Source: Perkinsus olseni (taxonomy: Eukaryota; Perkinsozoa; Perkinsida; Perkinsidae). From it: 64,000 bases of DNA. Numbering within the stretch: position 1 is the stretch's first letter; each line of letters opens with the position of its first letter. The DNA lies in assembly GCA_013115135.1 (NCBI GenBank), contig JABANP010000185.1, forward strand, positions 27,682-91,681, read 5' to 3'. The position numbers and the translations under genes are program-made. Below are positions 40,298 through 50,012 of the stretch, piece after piece. The notes under the pieces were generated by a model. That model did not search any database and had not been told where the DNA came from. It worked only from the letters and a program-made list of their open reading frames with translations.

Positions 40298-43200
40298 ATG
40301 TCATCATCATCGCCAGTCCTCAACGACCGTGCCGGGACGCTGGCGTTCAACGTGCTGGACACGCTCCATCGTGAAGGGTCGTTGTCGAGGGATGAGATGG
40401 AGTTTTATAAAGTGCAATATGAGAGACTTCACAAGACGATAACGGAAAGGTGATAAAAATTGGGAAGATGCGGCGCACCAGTTCGAATTGTATCGGTCGG
40501 TACACTGCCACGATTTTGTGGAATTTTTCGGATATAATTTTCGCAGTTTTTTTTCTGAAGTTTTTTTGTGTTTCCAATATTTTCCGGCGGTCTGGAGCGA
40601 GAGAGAGCTTATTGGGAAGGGAAAAGCCCGGTGGGGAATCTGTACTCTCGCTGATTGCGTTCGTGCCCAGTATGTTGGTTCGGAATTTTTGGGTTGCAAA
40701 AGTCGTGAATATCGGAGGTTGGTTTCTGAGCGGGTAGCGCCCCAATCTTGGACGTTGGATCGTAGTTACGAATCCGAGAGAGAGTTGTTGCAGAAGGGGA
40801 AGGACTTGAATGTGGAGCTTACTAAGGAGATGATAAAAGTAGACGGGAAGGTCCGCGTTAAAATGATACACGAACGTTTATAGCTTCACGATACTGTCTG
40901 GGTAATCTTTTGCGGGAGGCCTTGAGGAATCTGTGTCTTTCCCCGCTTGTCTTGCGGGGGGGGGTATATCGTTATTCAGCAAAGAAAGTTTTAACCCAGG
41001 TCGCGAAGAAGGACAATCCTCTTCGCAACGAAGAATAAAAATCAAATATTTTTTCGCTGGTTTTTGTCTGCCATCTGTCCTCGTCATGAGCTTTGAAAAA
41101 TTTGGTATGAGCGTCTAGTCTCGTTATCGTTGGTGACACGATGATTGTGGTCGAGAGAATTAAACTTGAGGTGAATATACGTTGCAGGTGTGGAGGTAGC
41201 ATAAAAATATTCAGCATTTTCTCTTTGCACTGGTATAATTTTCGTCATTGGAATATCCGACCAGTGGCAAAATCACGTTGTAGTCGTGAGAGTAGCATAA
41301 AATTTGGCAGTGATATCATCTCACGCAGCTTTCCTGGCTATATCTAAGTAATGGGACAAATGGCGTCTTCTGCTGAGAATCTTCCTCTCAGCGATATCAT
41401 GAGTATTTTGCTTACCGTTCATAATTCAAAAATCCAGTTGTTTGTCGAGAAATGCAAAGTAATAATTTTGTGGATGTCAGGTTGAAAAGGCGAGTATAGA
41501 ACAGGCAGATGACGCGGCAGCAGTCGGAGCTGTGAGGGCTAGCGTGAAGAAAATTGCGTCCGAGGTCCAAGTTAGCAACGAGAAGGAGGCAATGTGCGTG
41601 CTACAGGTGATAATTGGCACGGTGGTGGAGAGGGTGATTGATGTCTCTTCCTTGGGCTAGTGATGGACCGCTAGACATGTTGATTGCATAGCGCGATGCA
41701 TCGCAGTTTACGAAATGTCATCAGAACTGCGGATTGTCGATGAGATTGAGATCACAGGTTGTTCTAGTCTCGTTCAGTTAGAGAGTATTGTTTAGCGGGC
41801 TTCGCTGTTCGGTTATCCTTGTTCCTGCGGCGTACCAGATGGGGCGTCTCTGAATTTTGCGAGTGACGAACTGATGAGGATCTCCGTGAAGCGTAGTCTA
41901 CGAAAGCCCCGTGGACTTCATTAGAATTACGGAGTGATTTTTGTGGTATGTAACAGCTAGGTGATGAGAAGGTGGAAACTGTTTTAACGGGCCATCGTGA
42001 TGGTTTTGGGAGATTGTGTAGTGTCGTCAAAGGCTTCTCAGTATGCCCTCTGCAAGGTTTTTTCAATGTTTTTTTAGTGGCCGAATTTATCAATCCTGGG
42101 TTATGTTTTTTGCTATGGAATATCGAATGAGATGTCTCAGAATTTTATGCTACCGTTCCGTTGATAACCTCTCGATGGGATTCATGGCGAATCTGGTTTA
42201 GGCGTTGGAGGTATCTAACGACCTCGTGTCGGTCAGGGAGGACATGGCTGATCAGGAGGCGTACGAACGGGCCCTACTAGAGCCCCTGGAGGAGGAAATG
42301 AGAAAGGGTAGGGTCGGGTAACATCGAGGGAAGTTTAATTGAATTGGGAATGTTGCTGGGGGTTTGTGATGTGATCCGGTTGAGAACTGCTGATCATAAT
42401 TTCTCTTTTTCGCCGCATTTCCGTTTTTCCCTATCATTATTTTTGTATCATTTTTGCAAAAAAAATCACGGCTTGGTGAAATGCGAGATCAAAATGACAG
42501 GAAACAATTCCGTCGATTTTTTTGGGAAAATTTCTGTTTGATAATTTTCTGTCTTCCCATCTTTGTGTGTTCCCGTCATATCTTTCCCGTCAATTATGTT
42601 GTGTCTCACCGTAGCTGTGGAGGAGCTGTCCGAAAAGCTAGCAAATGGGAGACAGGAGAAGGCAGCGGTTGAAGATGATATTAAGAAAACTGATGAGGTA
42701 GTAGGATTGGAAGGCTTCAATCCAGCGGGGAATCGCGGAGGGGTCTTGGTGACTTTTGGTGGCCCTTGGGGAAGGAAAGGTTCGGAAATCATCCGCACGA
42801 AAAAAAAGATTCTCTTCGGGAGCTGGTGAAGGAATCCAGGTCGTCTAGCCAAGTCCGCTCGAGTGGTACGCTCCTACCATCCGGAGTGGTACGCATCCGG
42901 AGAGACGATCCGGATGCGTCTCGCGTGCCGACTAAATTGCTCTGCTGGGGTTTTACTAAGTAGGTCTGGAAATGGTGTAGAAGCATTATGGGGCGAGTCG
43001 TCACATATGTAGGTTTGTTTGGGTTTATCTCAGGAAGTGGGGAAGTTGCGGTATAGAATGGGAGAGGAGAGAAGGGGTCTGAGGGAGGCGGAGGAAGACT
43101 TCCACAGACTGCGGGTGGGAGAGAGAGTTTCAGTGCTTCGAGTGGACGGTGGTTGGGCGATTCAGGATGATCCGGAGAGGTTGGGAAAAGAAATTGGGAG

Positions 43201-46200
43201 AAATCTTGAAGTCTTGGGGAAAATACGAATGGGTGTGGAGGAGGAGAGCAAGGAAATCGCGAAGGTGTGGGGAGGGGCTGTGGGGTGCTTCGAGAACGCT
43301 GCTTCAGTTTTCCGAAAGTGAATTTTGGGATGAAAAATGTGGAAATTTTTTCATTTTTTTCGGGTAAAACTGCACTGTGGTCAGGCGGAGAAAAATATTG
43401 ATAAGAAAGAAGAGAGCATGGTGGAGGTGAGGAAGGAAGCGAAGCCGTTGCGGATGAGAATTCAGACGATTAATGATACGGTAAATTGGGGATCTTCTGG
43501 CCGTAGTAGGCATGCCCATTGACTCTGAATCGATTGGCCTGCTCTTGCGGGAGCTGTTTGTCTGGTTGAGGCGTTGATAAAGGGGTAATTTGTGACCCGT
43601 GTAAGCTACCCATTCTGAACATGTGCAGTTTCGTTTCCACTCACGGTGGAAGGGGAGAGGGATTGTCTGATAGTAGCATTTATTGCGGATTTTCATACTT
43701 CCCTGTCATTTTTTTCTGTCCCTATTTTCATGTTGGTTGTTGCGAATTTTTGACAGAGAAATGCCGGGCCTAGGATTCGAACCCGGGACTCCCGGGTGCG
43801 CTGGCTATGTCGAGTAAAGGAGGCCCGGCATTTCGCCATGAAGGCTTAGTTTGTGATTTTTGTGGGCGTCTTTGTGATGTTCTTCTTTTTTCAGATTGAG
43901 GTGATGAATCAAGGTCTAACGCAGATTAAGGTAAAGCTGTCGAATGAGCGGGAGAGGTAGTAGAAGTACTGGAACCGAGAATCGAACTCGGGACCTATCG
44001 CGTGTGAGGCGATCGTCATAACCCACTAGACCATTCCAGCGGTAGGTATCTTAGGATAGCTTTAGTGTAGGTACATGGAGGAGGTGTCTCGGAAAGTCGG
44101 ACTGGACATGCAGCTGAGGCAGTGCAAGGATAATTTCCTTCACGCTCAAGTGAGATTATGATCTCGTATCCAAGGTCGATGCTGGCTTGTGGCAGAATGA
44201 GGCCAGTCGAAAGGATAAGCAACTCTACAGAGCAAAGAGGGACACTAAGCAGGCGATGATCAAGCAGGAGAGGGCAGAGGCGGCGTTGAAGGCTACGGAG
44301 GTAAATGTGGGTGGCGTTCGAGGGGAAGAAATCGCCATTTTAGCATTAACTGCTGGGTCAAAAGTCTAACGCCTACGATAATACGGCTTAGAACTGATGT
44401 ACTTTTTTTGGGGGAACGAGCTACGAATGTTAGCGTGAGCGATGCGGTCCCCGTCGTCTGTTGGCCAGTGTGGAACACATAAATTTCGTATTTTTTCGAT
44501 ATTTTTTTCAGGGAGGAGAGAATTTTGTTCCGATTTTTTCGGCCGTTTTTTTGTGGAAGAGGTTAAAGATTTTGGTATCAGGGAGAAATAGAAGAGGCTG
44601 TTGACCTGGCGGAGAAGATGGCGACTGATGACAAGAAGCAAGAATCTTTGCTCGAGGAAGTCCAAGCGGAGGTTGACCTCTTCATGGCAGCTTTCATGCG
44701 GCAAGAATCTATGGACCATCATAAAAGTGGGAAATTTTTCGTAGTTGTGGTGGATTTTTCCTGGGCAGAGATGGACTATGAGGGTCTCCTTGCGAGGCTT
44801 GGTGATCAGCAGAAGGAGTTGCAGGTAGTAGTGGAGGATATGCTGTTGATAGCGTGATCTGAAATTCTGAAATTATCGCCCCAACCAAGGCGATGAACTT
44901 TCTTTTCCAGATGGATTAATCTGATCACAGTGCTGGCGAGAGGCTCCCGTTCTCCACGGGCTGCGAAGTGAATTCGCAGAAGTTGGCTTCGAACGAATCT
45001 CTTTCGCACGACCAGTTCTAGGTTAGCGTGCACGCTGAAATTGGGTGGGCTAAGAGTGTTTCTCCTACAGAATTCAGTGCTGCAAATAATCTTAGAATAT
45101 TTCCGAAAAGAGCGATATCTCGGTAACAATCGCGAATCAGAAGCTGTTTCTTGGATATGTTGTGTATAATAGCATTGCATAAAGATTGAAAGTGTAATCA
45201 AAACCGTTTCGTAAGTAGATTCTGAGAAATGGGCGAGCGAAAAATCCCATACTGCATACCATCACAATCGCAACTCATCATCCTACTCCATGGGTTGGTC
45301 CTCCAGGCTTTGGGAAAGGCGGAGGCTTCGGCCAAAGCAGAGGGAAAGGTTTCTGATCAGTCAACGTGAAAAGCTGAACCGGGATACAGAGTTGGTGAAA
45401 AAACTTTGCAAGCAGACCTTGGGCGAGGTATGTCTGTAATCGATCATCCGGGCGCGCGCTAAATGCATCGCATGGTAGGTGCAGATGAAAATAGCGGAGG
45501 AAGCGGACCAGCGGAGGAAAGTGGAAAGTTGTGGTATGCGACAAAAGGAATGCCGGTCAGCCTATGAAATAATCAAGAACGAACGGAATAAGTGCTATCT
45601 TGCTCCCTTGTCCCCACTTGCATTTCCTCAACGCTGAAGGTATCTTAACTTGATCCAGACGGCTTCTCAGAGAGTTAGTGAGATGCAGGAGAAGTACCGA
45701 ATGTTGAATAATGAAGCGGACGTTTTACAAGGGGAAAGTCACGCCAAAGGAAAGGCGGTGGAAAAGGCCAAGACCGAAGCGGCAAAGTGGGGGAATTTCG
45801 TGGCGCAGTGACGATTTTCGAGATTTCTGCGCTTTTTCGAGATAATGGTTTCGGAAATATTTCTCATAGTGATGGGAATGTTGCCATTTGTTATAGATTT
45901 TTGCCGAAACTTTTCGGGTTTTCCGGAATTTTTCCCGTTTTTCCATCAGGCAGAGAAGCATCAGAGATCGACTGTTGAGTGAATATAATAAGATGAACAA
46001 CAAGGGTCACGAACTTAACGATGAGGTTGGGAAAAATTCCCGAAAATTTCCGGAAATTTCTTTCTCGGACAGGTCGAGCGAAATGTTTCGGATATTGACA
46101 AGTTGAACTATATGATAAATAACCTGGAGAGGAAGCTGGAGGATATCGGCGAGAAGTAGTGACGGGTCCGGTGGAGGGAGTTCAAAAATCAGGCGGAGCG

Positions 46201-49200
46201 AAGGTCGTTTTGTATCTAATAAAAGTGCCCCTTCCGAAGCCGGGCCTTGACGCATGCATAAGCTTCGGGGATGCTGAAGAATGGTGATCGATCTCCGAAT
46301 CAACTGTAACTGTTTTGGCCGGCCATTGGCGGTAGTAGTAAGAGTGTTGACGGTGGCTGTGGCGGTGGATATCCTACTTAGTTTGAAGTAGGAGTGAGTT
46401 GGATCTGTTGCGGCTATGTTAGTCAATAGGAAACCATTCATTCGTAATCACGATTTTGAGGGCGATGGGCTTACGCTTCATAGTTGCTTCTTGCGAACGT
46501 ATTCTCTGCTGAAGGGTCTTGATGGTTAGAAATAAGAAATTCGATTTTTTCCGCCCAAAATTTGCAAGGATTACCGATTTGTAAGGCGGAAGAAACGCCT
46601 TAGAAATGGTGGCTTTGGAAGGGTTAAGGTTGACACCAAATTTTGTTGATCGGGAGTTTTTATGATCAGGTATGAGGCGACGCTGGAGGACCGGAATTTT
46701 GCGGGCGTGGAGCTGATTGATCGAAATGACGAGCTCTGCGTTTTATGGGAGAAATTTAATTCTTTGGAAGGGCGGACGGCGAAGGTAGTAGTCGATGGAG
46801 TATCTTAGGTTGATGCGTGCATTTTACGGGTGGGAAAGATACTCACGTAGCTCACGTATATGATACGATGAGAGTAATGATGAGTTTTTTGTAACGAAAA
46901 AACCGGAGCTCCACGCGAACTCTCCGGATTCGGGATCGATCGATCATAGTCGCCGAGAAATAATTTGAACGAACAAAGGAAGCGCATAAGTGATAGTTAT
47001 ATGCTCCGCCCGCTTCTGCAATTTCCCTGGAAGTGTATTTTGAGGAGGTAGTATCCAAGGTTGATGCTCGCATTTCGCGGATGGAAAAGATACTCATGTG
47101 ATTCACGCGGGAGTATCTTTTTTAGGGGTCGATGGCGATGTTGAAGCTCTCGGAAGATATTCGACAGCGGACGTTGGCAGCGGGTCAGCTTCGAGGAGAG
47201 GTAATGAGGGAAACGAACGCTAGAGGTGTCAGAAAAAATTTAAATGGAATTTTTTCAGTTGGATATTATCAAGAAGCAGCTCCAAGTCGCATCCACGAAT
47301 GCTGGAATCGATCGTCAGGGCGAGCGCGCTTTGCAATCGGGTATCGGTTTTGTTGGGGTGGAAATGATAGCGTGTCTTTTAGTTGGGATACACCCGTCCA
47401 GTGTCGGGTCGGGACCGCTGATGGTGGGCGAAGCGGATGGAGCTGTTGTGGTAGAAAAGATGAAGGTGAGCGTATCTTAGGTTGACCCTAGGATTTCACG
47501 GGTGAAGAAGATACCTTTGGTCAGGAGCAGCTGGCTGCGTTGATTGGGAAGTCGGCGATGCTGTCGAAAGAGTTGGAGGACCCGAATAGTGTTTTTCGGA
47601 AATGGCGAGAACTGGAGGGAAAAGTAATTAGGGAAAAATTCGTTTTTTTCCTGAAAATCAAGAAAAGTTTTCGGATTTTTCACTTGCACGGTGGTTGCAA
47701 AAAACTTTTTGTGTGAGTTTACAGTCCGACGCTCGAAAACGAATTATCTGTTCAACAGGGGTGGTAGTGGTAACTTTCCTTCGTCGAGAACGACGTGCTC
47801 CGGCGGGCTAGCGGCGCTTCCTGTTCAACGGTGGAGTTTCTCCCGTGATGTGAATAACATTTCACATTTCACATCGCGAAATTCACATTCAACTGGTTGG
47901 TTTATAGCCCATCTGAGCCGGTAGTCTCGGCCGTGGTTTTACGCTTCTTTTCGATGTGTTGCGTATCTTAGGACCTCGACAGGGACATTCTAGCGGCAAA
48001 GATACGCTTACTCGAGGAGAGGTTGAATGATAAGAAGGAAACACTGGTGGAAAAGGTACGAAATTTTCGGGGAAAATTTCATAAATTTCTGCGTGAATTT
48101 CACGATTTCGCGGAGGATTTTGAACGATGTGGTCGAATGAATTTGTTAGGGTGGAGTTTTTTTTCCGAAAAAATCGGGAAAAAATAGCGGCAATCTTCTT
48201 CGTAAATTTCGCGATTTTCGGAAGACGATGTGTTTCAGGGAATTTTTGAGGGAGGGCTTTTTTCGGAAAATTTTGAGGGAAATAACAGAAAATCCGGGGA
48301 AATGAGTGACAAATTTTTGGACTGTGGTGGGAGAGACGGGAAATTTTTGATCGGGCGTTGATGATCGTTGATTGTAGGATATGATTTTGGAGGAATTGGA
48401 CCCGCTGTGCAGCAAAGTGGCGGCCCAGGTGGCACAAGGAAGAGAAGAAAAATTGGTGTTGATGCAAAAAGTAGAAAATTCTGAGGGGGTAATTTCGTGG
48501 CGCGTGACGGTGGTGTAGGTAAATTCGCTACAGCAAACTCTGCGGGATTTGACGAGGAAGTTGGTTTCGGCGGTGTCGGAGTTGTCGATGTATCAAGCGA
48601 CAGCGTTGGATGGCGAGGGAGAGAATAGGAAGCTGCAGGCTCTGGTTGACGAAGCCGTGGAGAGGTTACGAGTTGGGGATGTTGTGGTACGTAATTTGGG
48701 AGGGGCTGGTGGGAGTATCTTGAGGTTGGTTATGGGTCGATGTGAATTGGTGGATAGAAAGATAGTAAAAAATTTTGTTAGAAAATTGTATGAACTCGTA
48801 AGGTAGCGCTGGATGCGCGTTTTTTCGGGCGGAGCGAAGCTCGTCGTTTTGGAGATGTTAGGGAAAAGCGTCAGATGGATCCTCTTTCGCAATCATCAGT
48901 CAGGAATAGTAATTCTTAGCCGACGCGAAATGACAAGAATTGGTGAATTTCCGGTATCGAATTGGTTTGCGGATGCGTTCAGGTGTAGTTGATTCAGAGA
49001 ATCAGGATGGGAATTAATTATTAGTATCTTAGGTTGACCATGGGCAAAGATGAGGGAGAAAGATATTATTTTCGGTGTTAGGAGCCTGTGGTACCCTTCC
49101 CTGGTGAATCGGAAGTGCTGCTGCAGCGGGCCAGGAGAGGGGAGGAAATTGAACATGAACACACGCTGGAAAGGCAGAGAAAAAAGAAGGAAAAAGAAGA

Positions 49201-49647
49201 AGCTAATGATCCCAATGCTGTTCGGTAAGGAATTTCGTGGCGCGCGGTCATTTTGTGAGCGATTGGTTCCCCCGTGAAAGTCAAGTTCGATTCTGGAATT
49301 TATTTTTACGCACGTGAATCGATTCTGAATTTCGGAAATTGTTAATAAGAAACCAATTTTAAGATAATTTTTTGGAAAAAAATTTTCGGTAATAAAATAA
49401 GTGAATAAACTAAAACTGATAATTTTGACTAATAAATTCGCTCCAGCTGAGTTTATAATAAACCGTTGATTGGTATCTTAGGTCGACCGCGGTACCGCGC
49501 ATGCAACAGTACGTACCTGAAGATGGGAGTATCGGGCTGCCTCGGGCTTACGGTGTTCATGCGCCTTTCTTGCCGAGTGAGGCTGGAGCTAACATGAGGC
49601 ATTTTCGGAAGTCGGGAAGGGAGAAGGGAGGGGATGTCGATTTTTAA
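40298..49647 (+). CDS. CFAP58: CFAP58 (CCDC147)-like cilia and flagella-associated coiled-coil protein
   Basis: About 26 exons joined in phase, including 40298-40449, 40766-40838, 41481-41606, 42202-42307, 42615-42697, 43034-43114, 43385-43480, 43895-43956, 44071-44149, 44196-44300, 44582-44726, 44769-44824, ~45227-45427, 45950-46025, 46073-46155, 46670-46784, 47126-47200, 47525-47623, 47972-48055, 48378-48488, 48519-48686, 49082-49224, 49482-49647. Two exons at 45.49-45.79 kb and one at 47259-47465 have uncertain borders. The product is nearly continuous coiled coil. CFAP58 signatures are AGVELIDRNDELCVLWEK, KWRELEGK..DRDILAAKIRLLEERLN, LTRKLVSAVSELSMYQA and the C-terminal YVPEDGSIGLPRAYG..APF.PSE.G.NMRH. 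CFAP58 is needed for flagellar axoneme assembly. Introns are 30-600 nt and rich in hairpin elements, tRNA sequences and the TTTCGTGGCGC motif. Confidence 0.85.
42891..42919. repeat. 10-bp palindrome in a CFAP58 intron
   Basis: ACGCATCCGG and CCGGATGCGT separated by nine bases. Confidence 0.6.
43762..43829 (-). repeat. tRNA-like sequence in a CFAP58 intron
   Basis: A perfect 7-bp acceptor stem (GCCGGGC/GCCCGGC) and a good T arm (CCGGGTTCGAATCC), followed on the minus strand by TTT. The 68-nt body is short and I find no D arm, so it is probably a decayed tRNA. Confidence 0.6.
43967..44040 (-). tRNA. tRNA-Val (CAC), antisense inside a CFAP58 intron
   Basis: A 74-nt cloverleaf on the minus strand: acceptor GCTGGAA/TTCCAGT (one G-U pair), a D arm with GTC/GAC, anticodon stem ATCGC/GCGAT with loop CTCACAC (anticodon CAC), variable AGGTC, and T arm CCGAG/CTCGG with loop TTCGATT. 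All arms pair. The host intron (43957-44070) consists of ten bases, this tRNA and a hairpin element. No T run follows the 3' end, so Pol III termination is unclear. Confidence 0.92.
44046..44070 (+). repeat. GTATCTTAGGATAG element forming an intron 3' end
   Basis: Ends in the acceptor TAG at 44068-44070 used by CFAP58; the inner TTAG would put a stop in frame. Confidence 0.65.
44166..44195 (+). repeat. GTATCCAAGGTCGATGC element in a 46-nt intron
   Basis: Occupies the 3' two-thirds of the intron 44150-44195. Splicing at the inner CAAG would also stay in frame, adding VDAGLWQ. Confidence 0.65.
45794..45811 (+). repeat. AATTTCGTGGCGCAGTGACG motif
   Basis: Starts seven bases after a CFAP58 donor. 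One of six copies (45794, 48491, 49231, 50377, 52537, 52864). Confidence 0.6.
46800..46842 (+). repeat. Full hairpin element
   Basis: GTATCTTAGGTTGATGCGTG ... GGGAAAGATAC with a 6-7 bp terminal stem, in a CFAP58 intron. Confidence 0.75.
47051..47093 (+). repeat. Full hairpin element
   Basis: GTATCCAAGGTTGATGCTCG ... AAAAGATAC, in the same intron as the 46800 copy, followed by GAGTATCTTTTTTAG, which ends the intron. Confidence 0.75.
47472..47514 (+). repeat. Full hairpin element near an intron 3' end
   Basis: GTATCTTAGGTTGACCCTAG ... AAGAAGATAC, ten bases before the acceptor at 47524. Confidence 0.75.
47700..47935 (+). repeat. Dispersed repeat, family 'GTTTACAGTCC'
   Basis: Contains GTGTGAGTTTACAGTCCGAC, GACGTGCTCCGGCGGGCT and GGTTTATAGCCC, shared with 28545-28735 and 53715-53850. 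Inside a CFAP58 intron. Confidence 0.55.
47963..48005 (+). repeat. Hairpin element spanning a splice acceptor
   Basis: The left arm GCGTATCTT ends the intron (acceptor TTAG at 47971); the right arm AAGATACGC lies in the exon and codes for KIR of CFAP58. Confidence 0.7.
48489..48518 (+). repeat. 30-nt intron made almost entirely of the TTTCGTGGCGC motif
   Basis: GTAATTTCGTGGCGCGTGAC followed by ten bases ending GTAG. Removing exactly these 30 bases keeps CFAP58 in frame and removes an in-frame TAG. Confidence 0.75.
49024..49066 (+). repeat. Full hairpin element in a CFAP58 intron
   Basis: GTATCTTAGGTTGACCATGG ... GAAAGATATT, 15 bases before the acceptor at 49081. Confidence 0.7.
49473..49505 (+). 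repeat. GTATCTTAGGTCGACC element at the last CFAP58 exon
   Basis: The acceptor TTAG (49478-49481) within the element is the only one giving the frame that ends with the CFAP58 C-terminus; the element then codes RSTAVPRMQQ. Confidence 0.7.
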
Positions 49648-49705
49648 TAAGAATGGTGTACTGTTGTGAGAGGTTGTGGTGTTGTAGTGGTAGGGAGATG
49701 GTGGG

Positions 49706-49749
49706 GTATCTTAGATTGAAGCGTGCACTTTGTAGGGTTGAAAGATATG
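49706..49749 (+). repeat. Full hairpin element
   Basis: GTATCTTAGATTGAAGCGTG ... GAAAGATATGC. Confidence 0.75.
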
Positions 49750-49853
49750 CGTTAGGTTGCTCTTAGTTGAAAAGCTATGTCTCGTCAAGCGAGCCCAGTG
49801 GAGGGAGGAGGGGGTTTGGTAGTTTCTTGGAGTTGGATCGAGGATTTTATGTG

Positions 49854-49897
49854 GTATCTTAGGTTGAAGCATGCATTTTGTAAGGTTGAAAGATACG
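49854..49897 (+). repeat. Full hairpin element
   Basis: GTATCTTAGGTTGAAGCATG ... GAAAGATACGA; probably the closest copy to consensus. Confidence 0.8.
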
Positions 49898-49945
49898 AGT
49901 TGGGTTGCTTTCAGTTGAGGAACTATTAATTGAGGAACTTGTGTG

Positions 49946-49988
49946 GTATCTAAGGTTGAAGCATGTACTTTGTAAAGTTGAAAGATAC
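49946..49988 (+). repeat. Full hairpin element
   Basis: GTATCTAAGGTTGAAGCATG ... GAAAGATAC. Confidence 0.75.
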
Positions 49989-50012
49989 GCTTCAGTTAAC
50001 AAACTTGTTGCC

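Noticed and set aside
40600..40890. A second coiled-coil-like stretch SERELIGKGKARWG near the true CFAP58 exon 2 (SERELLQKGKD)
   Set aside because: Only a short resemblance; phase supports the exon at 40766-40838, and the upstream stretch has no matching splice sites.
44541..44560. Long T/A-rich intron stretches as possible retroelement poly(A) tails
   Set aside because: No flanking target duplications or coding remnants; AT-rich runs are common in all introns here.
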